IMG/VR virus record: IMGVR_UViG_3300032213_001568
Span: 1-64,000 of that record
Direction: 5' to 3' (one strand)
DNA: 64,000 nucleotides
Source of the DNA: a virus
A model generated the notes under the pieces. The model did not search any database. It was not told the origin of the DNA and worked only from the letters and a program-made list of their open reading frames with translations. Below are positions 25,841 through 32,629 of this stretch, piece after piece. How positions within the stretch are numbered: the stretch's first letter is position 1; the number at the start of each line of letters is the position of its first letter. The translations under genes were made by a program, and so were the position numbers.

Positions 25841-26175
25841 GTCAAAAAATAATTATAATATTAGTTAGTATTTTAATTTTATTGGTTGGATACAATATTA
25901 TTACAACTACAAAGATTAAAACCGATGTTGAAAAATATCAAACATCAATTGACAGTATACAAACAAAAATTGATTCTGTCAGTTTAATAAATAAAGAATT
26001 GGATTTAAAACTTGCGTCATTAGATACGAATATCAATCAAATCACAAAAGAAATTGATTTGGTTGATAATAACATAAATGTAATAAAAAAGAAAACAAAT
26101 GAAAAAATTATTGTTGTTGACCATTATGACAATGCTGAGCTTAATGGGTTTTTCTCAGGAAGGTACGGTAACTAA
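25837..26175 (+). CDS. N-anchored coiled-coil protein, spanin-like
   Basis: A 112-residue protein. TM segment at residues 4-20 (IIIILVSILILLVGYNII), then a long periplasmic coiled coil (SIDSIQTKIDSVSLINKEL ... NQITKEIDLVDNNINVI). This is the topology of an inner-membrane spanin (i-spanin/Rz-like). The 3' end overlaps the next gene by 77 nt in another frame, reminiscent of nested Rz/Rz1 arrangements. Function by topology and neighbours only. Confidence 0.5.
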   Translation: MSQKIIIILVSILILLVGYNIITTTKIKTDVEKYQTSIDSIQTKIDSVSLINKELDLKLASLDTNINQITKEIDLVDNNINVIKKKTNEKIIVVDHYDNAELNGFFSGRYGN

Positions 26176-26521
26176 AGATACAACTAAGGTTGTTATAAGT
26201 TCAGAAATTGCAAGACAAATAGCTAAAGATTTAATTAGATTAGATGGTTGTATTCAAGAAAATACCGAATTGTATACTAAGATATCAAAGATAGAAGATA
26301 GAGAAAAACAAAAAGACCAAAAGATTGAAATTTTACAAGAAAAAGATAAAAACAATCAAGTTATAATTGGTGAAAAAGATAAACAAATTGGTTTGTATGT
26401 TAATATGACTAACGATTTGAAAGATGAAATTAAAACCAATAATGATAAAACTAAATGGTGGAAAGTCGGAACCTATACCGGTGGAGGATTAACACTTCTA
26501 TTATTAATACTCGCATTTTAA
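26099..26521 (+). CDS. Exported coiled-coil protein with C-terminal TM
   Basis: A 140-residue protein. Signal peptide at residues 1-20 ending MGFSQ, then a Lys/Glu coiled coil at about 60-110, and a C-terminal TM segment at 122-139 (VGTYTGGGLTLLLLILAF). It starts inside the previous gene. It could span the periplasm, with the signal-peptide end outside and the TM in the inner membrane, as in unimolecular spanins. No lipobox cysteine is present, so it is not a classical o-spanin. Confidence 0.55.
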   Translation: MKKLLLLTIMTMLSLMGFSQEGTVTKDTTKVVISSEIARQIAKDLIRLDGCIQENTELYTKISKIEDREKQKDQKIEILQEKDKNNQVIIGEKDKQIGLYVNMTNDLKDEIKTNNDKTKWWKVGTYTGGGLTLLLLILAF

Positions 26522-26522
26522 A

Positions 26523-26765
26523 ATGGCTTTTAATCAATCTGAAAAAAACGAAATAGAAAAAATTGTCAAAAAAGAAGTAAAAGGATTTTTTGAATCAAAT
26601 ACTTTAAAACAATTTGAAGAAAAAATTATAGAATTACTGGTAAAAGATATTAAAAAAGGTAAATCTGAAAAAGAAATTAAAAATATAATTTCTAAGACTA
26701 TGTTAGATTTTTACGAATATTTATGGAATAACAGGTCAGTTTGGTCTGATAAAATTAAAAGGTAA
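26523..26765 (+). CDS. Small Lys/Glu-rich helical protein
   Basis: An 80-residue, highly charged, almost wholly helical protein (EKNEIEKIVKKEVKGFFES ...) ending WSDKIKR. It lies 1 nt after the preceding stop and 1 nt before the next start. No family recognised. Small charged helical proteins next to virion genes are often prohead or assembly factors, but no motif proves this here. Confidence 0.5.
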   Translation: MAFNQSEKNEIEKIVKKEVKGFFESNTLKQFEEKIIELLVKDIKKGKSEKEIKNIISKTMLDFYEYLWNNRSVWSDKIKR

Positions 26766-26766
26766 T

Positions 26767-27501
26767 ATGAATATAAAAGATGCGTTATTAAAATCTCTAC
26801 AGAGTAAAATGCCAAGGGATACCGACTCTTTAAAAGATATGAATAGTTTTGCAACCAAGTTAAAAACTGAAAGTGAGGAGTTTGACGAAGCGACTGGCTC
26901 AGGAAGTGCTGGTGGATATGTTGGACCATTATTAGGAGGTGAAATGGAGGAAGAAAAATTAAAAGGCGGTAAATCGGATAAGATGAGTTTATTGGATATT
27001 GCTAAAAAACACACTAATAATCCAAAATCTGAAGATAGTGTTAAAAAGACACTTAAACAATTAGAATCACAACTAATAAAAGGTTTAGAAGTTGAAAAGG
27101 AACATACCAAAGATAAAGAAAGAGCTAAAGAGATTGTTATGGACCATTTAGTTGAAGACCCTAATTATTATGATAAGTTAAAAAAAGTTGAAGCAACTGA
27201 AGCGACAGGTTCTAGTTCATCTGGTTCATATGAAGGTCCTTCATTTTTAGCAAAATCACAAAGTAAAAAAAATTGGAGAGGTGCGGCAAAACCTTTATAC
27301 AAAGGTGGGAAGTTTGTTAAAATTAAAAAGAAATGTTTAAAATTCCCATATTGTAATCAAGGGGATATTAACGCTATTAAATTAAGTGAACTTGATGTCT
27401 TTGAAAGTATTGTCAAAAAATTAGCATTGGAATATAAAATAGATGAAAATCTAATTAAAAAATTAATCAAAGAAGATATTCTAAAAAACATGAATATCTG
27501 A
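26767..27501 (+). CDS. Virion-associated protein with DUF5661-like region
   Basis: A 244-residue protein. The motif EATGSGSAGGYVGPLLGG (about residue 42) recurs as EATGSSSSGSYEGPSF near residue 145, an internal duplication. Between them, residues about 104-138 (KEHTKDKERAKEIVMDHLV, then EDPNYYDKL) match the DUF5661 pattern found in phage proteins. A basic segment follows (RGAAKPLYKGGKFVKIKKKC), and the tail is helical. The repeat pair and DUF5661 occur in phage structural gene neighbourhoods, so a capsid or neck role is likely though unproven. Confidence 0.6.
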   Translation: MNIKDALLKSLQSKMPRDTDSLKDMNSFATKLKTESEEFDEATGSGSAGGYVGPLLGGEMEEEKLKGGKSDKMSLLDIAKKHTNNPKSEDSVKKTLKQLESQLIKGLEVEKEHTKDKERAKEIVMDHLVEDPNYYDKLKKVEATEATGSSSSGSYEGPSFLAKSQSKKNWRGAAKPLYKGGKFVKIKKKCLKFPYCNQGDINAIKLSELDVFESIVKKLALEYKIDENLIKKLIKEDILKNMNI

Positions 27502-27502
27502 A

Positions 27503-27510
27503 TATTTATT
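27503..27510 (+). promoter_or_regulatory. TATTTATT motif 13 nt before ATG at 27524
   Basis: Gene-oriented member of the TATTTATA family, lying just after the preceding stop codon. Confidence 0.3.
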
Positions 27511-27523
27511 AATAAAAAAACTA

Positions 27524-28918
27524 ATGTCTAAAATCGAACAAATTATCAGTAATGTTATTTCAGAATCTCTTTCTAAAAGAGCTGACGAACTTACGGAAAA
27601 GATATTTGGTAAAATTGAATCAAACGAAGATGTTGATAAGTATGATTTAGAGGTTGGTATGGATTACGGTTTTGATGACGATGATGAGGATTATACGTTT
27701 ATGAGAAGAGGTAAACATTCCTCACATGGACCATTTCATTTTAAAAGAAATAAAAGAGGTGGTGAAACTGCCTTTGGAGAAAAAAAAATAGCAAACATGA
27801 AAAAAAGAATTAAAGAACAAACAGAAAAAGATTTAGATTTAGCAATTGCTTTACAATCTATGGAAGAAGAAGAGGTAGGAGAAGGAAATGCTTTTACTGG
27901 AGCTTTGGCTAAAGCTAAAAAAGAAGGTAAAAAATCTTTTAAAGTTGATGGTAAAGAATTTGAAGTAACTGAAGATTTAGGTGGTATGGGATTAGGTATG
28001 GGACACGACGACCTTGAAGATATCAATCTATCTGATGATGAAAACCCAAGAGTTAAATCTTTGAAGAAAAAGTATATGAGAAATTACCCTAAGTATGATG
28101 AAGTTGACCAAGAAGTTGATTTTATATCAGGTGATGAAGAGCCGGTTAATTATAGAATTAAGATGGGTGATGGTGATTTTCTTGACTTAGCGGAATCCGA
28201 ATTAGTTGATATGATTGAAGAACTTGTTAATGAAGAAAAAGTAAAAGATAATTTAAAAAAGACAGGTAAGCCAGCTGGTTTGGTTCAATACGATAGAGTT
28301 TCTAAAAAAGATAAAGAACAGAACTCAAAGGCTAATCAAGCTTCTTTTAAAAAGATGGCTGATTATGTTGAAAAAACAGGTTCTAAAGGTAAGTTTGACT
28401 CTAAACCTGTTATGTTCCCAAAAGGTAATGGTGAACTTGCTAAAATGGATAAGAAGGCTTATACACCATCTGAGTATGTTGATGAGTATATAGATGCGTT
28501 TGCGTATCCAGGACAAACTAACATAGTGTTTGATGAGATTAAACCTGATGATAAAAAAATTGAGATGTATCTTAAAGGTAATAGACTAACAGGTAATGCT
28601 CAGGTTGATGACGAAGGTAATCCTTTAGGTAATGTTGTTCCAAGTGAGTTAGGTGAAAAGATGTATAAAAACTACAAGGATAATTTATATGGTGCTGAAC
28701 AGTTAGAAGCTTCTTATAAGAGACAATCACAACCTGTTGATGTTGCTGGTGAAGTAACTCAAAAAGGTAAATTAAAAAGTAAAAAAAGTTCATCGGTGGC
28801 TAAGGCTCAAAAAGTTTTAGATAATGTTAGTGAATCCATTTTAAATGAAAAAAGTTTATTACTTAATGAAGAAATGGAAAACATGAAAAAACTTATTGGA
28901 TACCAATACAAAAAATAA
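27524..28918 (+). CDS. Probable prohead/virion protein
   Basis: A 464-residue highly charged protein. N-terminal 90 residues are acidic then basic (GKHSSHGPFHFKRNKRGG). The block GNAFTGALAKAKKEGKKSF followed by KVDGKEFEV near residue 125-150 is a motif seen repeatedly in large-phage structural proteins. The C-terminal half is Lys/Asp-rich, with a final MENMKKLIGYQYKK. Length, charge and the recurring motif suggest a scaffolding or prohead core protein, or an internal virion protein. Its single gene is terminated by a strong hairpin that contains the next start codon. Confidence 0.55.
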   Translation: MSKIEQIISNVISESLSKRADELTEKIFGKIESNEDVDKYDLEVGMDYGFDDDDEDYTFMRRGKHSSHGPFHFKRNKRGGETAFGEKKIANMKKRIKEQTEKDLDLAIALQSMEEEEVGEGNAFTGALAKAKKEGKKSFKVDGKEFEVTEDLGGMGLGMGHDDLEDINLSDDENPRVKSLKKKYMRNYPKYDEVDQEVDFISGDEEPVNYRIKMGDGDFLDLAESELVDMIEELVNEEKVKDNLKKTGKPAGLVQYDRVSKKDKEQNSKANQASFKKMADYVEKTGSKGKFDSKPVMFPKGNGELAKMDKKAYTPSEYVDEYIDAFAYPGQTNIVFDEIKPDDKKIEMYLKGNRLTGNAQVDDEGNPLGNVVPSELGEKMYKNYKDNLYGAEQLEASYKRQSQPVDVAGEVTQKGKLKSKKSSSVAKAQKVLDNVSESILNEKSLLLNEEMENMKKLIGYQYKK

Positions 28919-28946
28919 TTAGTTACTTTAAAATATTTTAATCTAT

Positions 28947-28978
28947 AATTCTCCATATAACTATGGAGAATTTTTTTT
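28947..28978 (+). terminator. Intrinsic terminator overlapping next start codon
   Basis: Perfect 11-bp stem AATTCTCCATA / TATGGAGAATT with a TAAC loop, then eight T. The ATG of the next gene (28963) lies in the 3' arm. Confidence 0.85.
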
Positions 28979-29436
28979 CATACATATCCAAACCAATAGA
29001 CCCTGAAGAATTTGAATTTTGGGTTGAATCAAATAACATCTGTTTTTTAAAATTAGAGTTATATGAGACTTTTGTTAAATCATTGGTTAATTTAGTTTCC
29101 CAAACATACTTGGGGGAGTCTGAATTTAATGAAACTAACATTAATTTTACCGAACAGGATATCAATAATCATTTTGATTGGTGTTGGGGTAAAATCGTCG
29201 ATAACTTTAAAAAAGAAAAAATTTTTTTTGAAAATAATGGTGAACATAAAAAATTTATCAAAGAGTTTATTTTTGAAACCTTTTATCTACAAAAAAACAA
29301 AGAGGTTAAATCATCATTAAATAAGTTCTTTAATGAAATATTTGATATTGAGAGCTCAATGACAAAATCTGATTTGGATTTGTTGACTACGATTTATAAA
29401 TTGATGGAAAAAAATGTAAAAGTAAATTTACAATAA
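28963..29436 (+). CDS. Hypothetical protein starting inside a terminator hairpin
   Basis: A 157-residue protein, Phe/Asn/Glu-rich, mostly helical (MENFFSYISKPIDPEEFEFW...). No known domain. Its ATG is part of the right arm of the upstream terminator, so read-through transcripts would hide the start codon in a stem while transcripts initiated inside the hairpin could be translated. A longer frame does not extend upstream. Function unknown. Confidence 0.55.
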   Translation: MENFFSYISKPIDPEEFEFWVESNNICFLKLELYETFVKSLVNLVSQTYLGESEFNETNINFTEQDINNHFDWCWGKIVDNFKKEKIFFENNGEHKKFIKEFIFETFYLQKNKEVKSSLNKFFNEIFDIESSMTKSDLDLLTTIYKLMEKNVKVNLQ

Positions 29437-29489
29437 TAAATAAATTACTATTCTTGATAGTGTAATAAACAATTTTTATTTTTAACAAA

Positions 29490-29666
29490 ATGGATACAGT
29501 TGAAAAAATTAAAGAATTAACTGAACTACTTTCAGTAGATGCTACTAAGTTCTACAAAGGAAATAAGAGTGCTGGTACAAGAGCAAGAAAAACTGCTCAA
29601 GAACTAAAGGCTCTTCTTCAGACATTCAGAGGTGAAATTTTACAAGAAAAAAAACAAAATGACTAA
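29490..29666 (+). CDS. Histone H1-like DNA-binding protein (Bacteroidota Hc1 type)
   Basis: A 58-residue gene too short for most gene finders. It reads MDTVEKIKELTELLSVDATK, then FYKGNKSAGTRARKTAQELK and ALLQTFRGEI. The FYK-GNKSAGTRARK-xxQELK core is the signature of the small histone H1-like proteins common in Bacteroidota, where they bind and compact DNA. The charge distribution (basic middle and C-terminal tail) fits DNA binding. Phage carriage may help package or silence DNA or shape host chromatin. Overlaps the next gene by 8 nt. Confidence 0.75.
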   Translation: MDTVEKIKELTELLSVDATKFYKGNKSAGTRARKTAQELKALLQTFRGEILQEKKQND

Positions 29667-29847
29667 TCTAAATAATTTATTTTTATTTATTTTTATTTTT
29701 AGTATTTTAAATGTTTTTAAAATTTCAATTATTTTTATAAAATCCCTACTACAAACTCCACCCCAAAAGATGGAGTTGAGTAGTGGGATTAATTTATTGT
29801 TCCATTTAACATTAACTTACATAATAACTTATATAATTGCAATCTGA
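29659..29847 (+). CDS. Small two-TM membrane protein
   Basis: A 62-residue protein from the ATG at 29659 that overlaps the histone-like gene's stop. Two hydrophobic segments flank a short hydrophilic loop with TPPQKMELSSG: residues about 4-26 (LNNLFLFIFIFSILNVFKIS) and 45-62 (LTLTYIITYIIA). Possibly a holin-like small membrane protein, but the setting gives no strong support. Confidence 0.5.
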   Translation: MTNLNNLFLFIFIFSILNVFKISIIFIKSLLQTPPQKMELSSGINLLFHLTLTYIITYIIAI

Positions 29848-30284
29848 TGAGTTTATATACTGAAATCAAACCTTTATTTGACTATCTTAATCAAATACGA
29901 AAACTTGAAAATTATATCGTTTTTGATATGACTTTTCCAAAGACATGGAAAATACCTAAAAAATTTATAATTGAAGATAAATTTTTAAATAATGGTTCTG
30001 ATGATGATTCACTTATTTTATCTTTTATTTCTGAGTACGATGAGTCTGAAATAAATAAAAACCAACAAAATATTTTGGGAATAGTTAATTATAATTTAGA
30101 AAGAGAAGCTAAAGAAAAACTATTGGAAAATAAAATAAATGAGTTAAAAAATATATTTGAAAAAGAAACTTTAGATAATTTAAAAGTTCTAAAATTTGAA
30201 TTAAAATCCGAAAAACCTGTAAAAAATGCTGTCACAAAATCAAATACAGAAAGAGTTGGAAGCCCTGAAATCGTTGAGGACTAA
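29847..30284 (+). CDS. Hypothetical protein
   Basis: A 145-residue protein with a Glu/Lys-rich helical C-terminal half (residues 80-125). The N-terminal half looks compact and beta-rich (NYIVFDMTFPKTWKIPKKFI). The last 59 nt overlap the next gene in another frame. No motif known; function unassigned. Confidence 0.55.
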   Translation: MSLYTEIKPLFDYLNQIRKLENYIVFDMTFPKTWKIPKKFIIEDKFLNNGSDDDSLILSFISEYDESEINKNQQNILGIVNYNLEREAKEKLLENKINELKNIFEKETLDNLKVLKFELKSEKPVKNAVTKSNTERVGSPEIVED

Positions 30285-30417
30285 GAACGAACTTGATTTA
30301 AATAAAGAAAAAGAAAAGTTGGCTGAAATTTTTAAGGATATTAAAAAGAAAGATTTATTTCCTGAAAAGAAAAAATATACATTATGGCAGAGAATAAAGA
30401 AAGTAATGAATTTTTAG
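30226..30417 (+). CDS. Small helical protein, nested overlap
   Basis: A 63-residue Lys/Glu-rich helical protein ending LWQRIKKVMNF. It starts inside the previous gene and its 3' end overlaps the next gene by 34 nt, giving three staggered frames. The KYTLWQRIKKV tail is amphipathic and recalls small phage proteins, but no function can be named. Confidence 0.5.
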   Translation: MLSQNQIQKELEALKSLRTKNELDLNKEKEKLAEIFKDIKKKDLFPEKKKYTLWQRIKKVMNF

Positions 30418-30599
30418 GTAAATTAGCAATGATTGCAGATGCTTCTCAATCGTTAATTGAAGGTAAAGTATCTGTGGTTATTGAAGTTTACCAACAGGAG
30501 TTTGACATTATTAAACAAAACTTCGAACAAAATACTGCTGAAGATAGATTTAAAGTTGAAATCTCAGATGTTGATTTTATATTTATTTTGGATAAGTAG
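30384..30599 (+). CDS. Small hypothetical protein
   Basis: A 71-residue acidic protein with a helical first half (FLGKLAMIADASQSLIEGK) and a short strand-rich end (VDFIFILDK). It starts within the preceding gene and its end overlaps by 17 nt the convergent minus-strand gene. Function unknown. Confidence 0.5.
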   Translation: MAENKESNEFLGKLAMIADASQSLIEGKVSVVIEVYQQEFDIIKQNFEQNTAEDRFKVEISDVDFIFILDK

Positions 30600-31215
30600 T
30601 AAAACTTGTGTATAGTTGTTTTCTGGTAAATCCCTTTTCTTCTAAGATTTCATAAAGATATTTTCTGTGTATTGTTGAAATATCTTTTACTATAATCAAA
30701 TTTTTTTTTGGGTTGTTGTTGAAAAGAAGGTCTAAAAATCTATCACAGTCTTCTTCATTTTTTAAACTAAATAATTTATAATCATCATCATTTTGAACTA
30801 TGAATTTATTTTTTAGTTTTGACACCATTAATATTTTATCATGGTTTAAGTAAGTTTTCAAAAATTCTGAAAATGTAATTCTTTTATTTTTTCCTATGTC
30901 AAAAATAAGTTCTTCTAAATTATATCTATCTATTTTGAGTAGATATTGATTTTCGGATATCTTGGGATTAATTACTTTATTTCGACCAAACTCGTCAGTG
31001 TAATGGATAGTTTCTCCAATATAATCACTGGTAACAATCCCCAAGTTAAATTTACAATCATGTCCACTTTCAAATTGTTTATTAAAAATTATATCACTTG
31101 ACTTTTTTAATAAACCTTTGTAATAATTTTCAGCCAAAGTTTGTTTAACAAAAGATTTGAGTTTTTTCTTTTTTTTGTTATTCTTAAACAATATGATATG
31201 AAATTTTTGTTCCAT
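30583..31215 (-). CDS. Hypothetical protein, minus strand
   Basis: A 210-residue protein with a basic N-terminal 30 residues (KNNKKKKKLKSFVKQTLAE), an alpha/beta centre and a Thr/Tyr-rich C-terminus. No known motif. It is a lone minus-strand gene between + strand neighbours, divergent from dnaJ with a 37-nt A/T-rich gap that may hold both promoters. Function unknown. Confidence 0.5.
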   Translation of the reverse strand: MEQKFHIILFKNNKKKKKLKSFVKQTLAENYYKGLLKKSSDIIFNKQFESGHDCKFNLGIVTSDYIGETIHYTDEFGRNKVINPKISENQYLLKIDRYNLEELIFDIGKNKRITFSEFLKTYLNHDKILMVSKLKNKFIVQNDDDYKLFSLKNEEDCDRFLDLLFNNNPKKNLIIVKDISTIHRKYLYEILEEKGFTRKQLYTSFTTYPK

Positions 31216-31252
31216 ATTAATAAATTAATAAAATTTTAAAAAATAAAAACAG

Positions 31253-32173
31253 TTGGAAAATTTTTATCAGATTTTAGATGTACCAGAAACTGCAAGTCAG
31301 GAAGAAATAAAAAAGGCGTATAGAAAAAAAGCGGTGGAATCACATCCTGATAAGGGTGGTGATGAGGAAGTATTTAAGAAGATTTCAGAAGCTTATGATA
31401 CTTTAGGTGATGAAGAAAAAAAGAGACAATATGACAATAATCGAAATAACCCTTTTGGTAGTTTTGACGGTGACCCCTTCAACATGTTTCATGATTTCTT
31501 TAATAATGTAAGACAAAATAATCCAAGAAAGGCTCCTGATAAAGTTGTTGAATTAAATGTTGGAACTTTAGATTCTTATATTGGAAAGAACGTTGATATT
31601 AATTTTAGTCGAAAAATTAATTGTAATACCTGTAATGGTAAAGGTGGTGATAGGGTTACATGTTCGAAATGTAACGGTTCAGGTAGACTAACACAAAGAA
31701 TTGGTAATTCATTCTTTAGTAATATAGTACAGACACCGTGTGATGTTTGTTCAGGTCAAGGATTTAGTTTAAATAACGTTTGTTTTTCTTGTGCTGGTGA
31801 GGGTAAAAATAATGAGATGAAGACAATTAACATTAATTTACCTCATGGTATTACTGATGGTCAAATGATAAAGGCAAAACAAATGGGTGATTATCATGAA
31901 GGTAGTTTTGGGGATATAATTTTTAAAGTTAAGGTAAATCCTCAGGATGGATTTGATAAAGTAAATAATGACTTAGTATACAATTATCAAATGTCATTAG
32001 AAGATTTTAATAAAGATATGATTGATGTGCCACATCCATCAGGTAACCTAAATATAAAATTACCTGAAGAGATAGATACGACAAAACCCCTACGTGTTAA
32101 AGGTAAGGGTTTTAAAAATGACGGTATTGGTGATTTCTATGTCAACATGTACGTTAAACACAAAAGGGGTTAG
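31253..32173 (+). CDS. dnaJ: DnaJ-type co-chaperone
   Basis: A 306-residue protein starting at a TTG (no upstream ATG fits the J-domain start). J domain at 1-65 with HPDKGG at 31-36; a Gly/Phe/Asn-rich linker (NPFGSFDGDPFNMF); four zinc-binding CxxCxGxG repeats (CNTCNGKG, CSKCNGSG, CDVCSGQG, CFSCAGEG) from about residue 125; and the C-terminal substrate domain. This is a full type A DnaJ, shorter than the bacterial one (about 375 residues). It would stimulate host DnaK, possibly for fibre folding or replisome remodelling. Its last 4 nt overlap the convergent gene. Confidence 0.9.
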   Translation: MENFYQILDVPETASQEEIKKAYRKKAVESHPDKGGDEEVFKKISEAYDTLGDEEKKRQYDNNRNNPFGSFDGDPFNMFHDFFNNVRQNNPRKAPDKVVELNVGTLDSYIGKNVDINFSRKINCNTCNGKGGDRVTCSKCNGSGRLTQRIGNSFFSNIVQTPCDVCSGQGFSLNNVCFSCAGEGKNNEMKTININLPHGITDGQMIKAKQMGDYHEGSFGDIIFKVKVNPQDGFDKVNNDLVYNYQMSLEDFNKDMIDVPHPSGNLNIKLPEEIDTTKPLRVKGKGFKNDGIGDFYVNMYVKHKRG

Positions 32174-32556
32174 TAGTCAATTTCTGTAAGATACATCCAA
32201 GCGTAATCGTTATACTCTATTGCTATGAATACATACCCTTGAGTCTCTGACGGACCCATATGGAAGTTACAGTTACCACCTTGTGAATCTACCATTCTAT
32301 AAGTGATATATGAATTTTCGTCACTTAGTTTGGTTACTACACGATATACTTGGATTTGTTGACTAAAAATGGTTACTTTGTCGTCCTCAAGTTTAATCAG
32401 GATGTCTACGGATGTTGGTGAACCGTTCCATACGATTTCGTTATTTGTGTCTCTATAACCTGTGTAGAGCTCTACGGCTTTAGCAAAACCTATTTCTTGA
32501 GAAAATGATAATAGTGTTGAAAGAACTAAAAAGACTGATAAGATAAATTTTTTCAT
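32170..32556 (-). CDS. Secreted hypothetical protein
   Basis: A 128-residue protein with a typical Bacteroidota signal peptide (MKKFILSVFLVLSTLLSFSQ, cleavage after SFSQ). The mature part is beta-rich, with GNCNFHMGP and one Cys, and shows no recognised domain. It would be exported to the periplasm or medium. The gene is isolated on the minus strand and looks like an accessory moron gene. Its upstream 50 nt are very T-rich on the + strand. Confidence 0.55.
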   Translation of the reverse strand: MKKFILSVFLVLSTLLSFSQEIGFAKAVELYTGYRDTNNEIVWNGSPTSVDILIKLEDDKVTIFSQQIQVYRVVTKLSDENSYITYRMVDSQGGNCNFHMGPSETQGYVFIAIEYNDYAWMYLTEIDY

Positions 32557-32629
32557 TGTGTATATTTTTTTTTGTAAAGATAATATATTCTATGGATTTA
32601 TGAAATAAATATTGTTATTTTTTTTAGGT

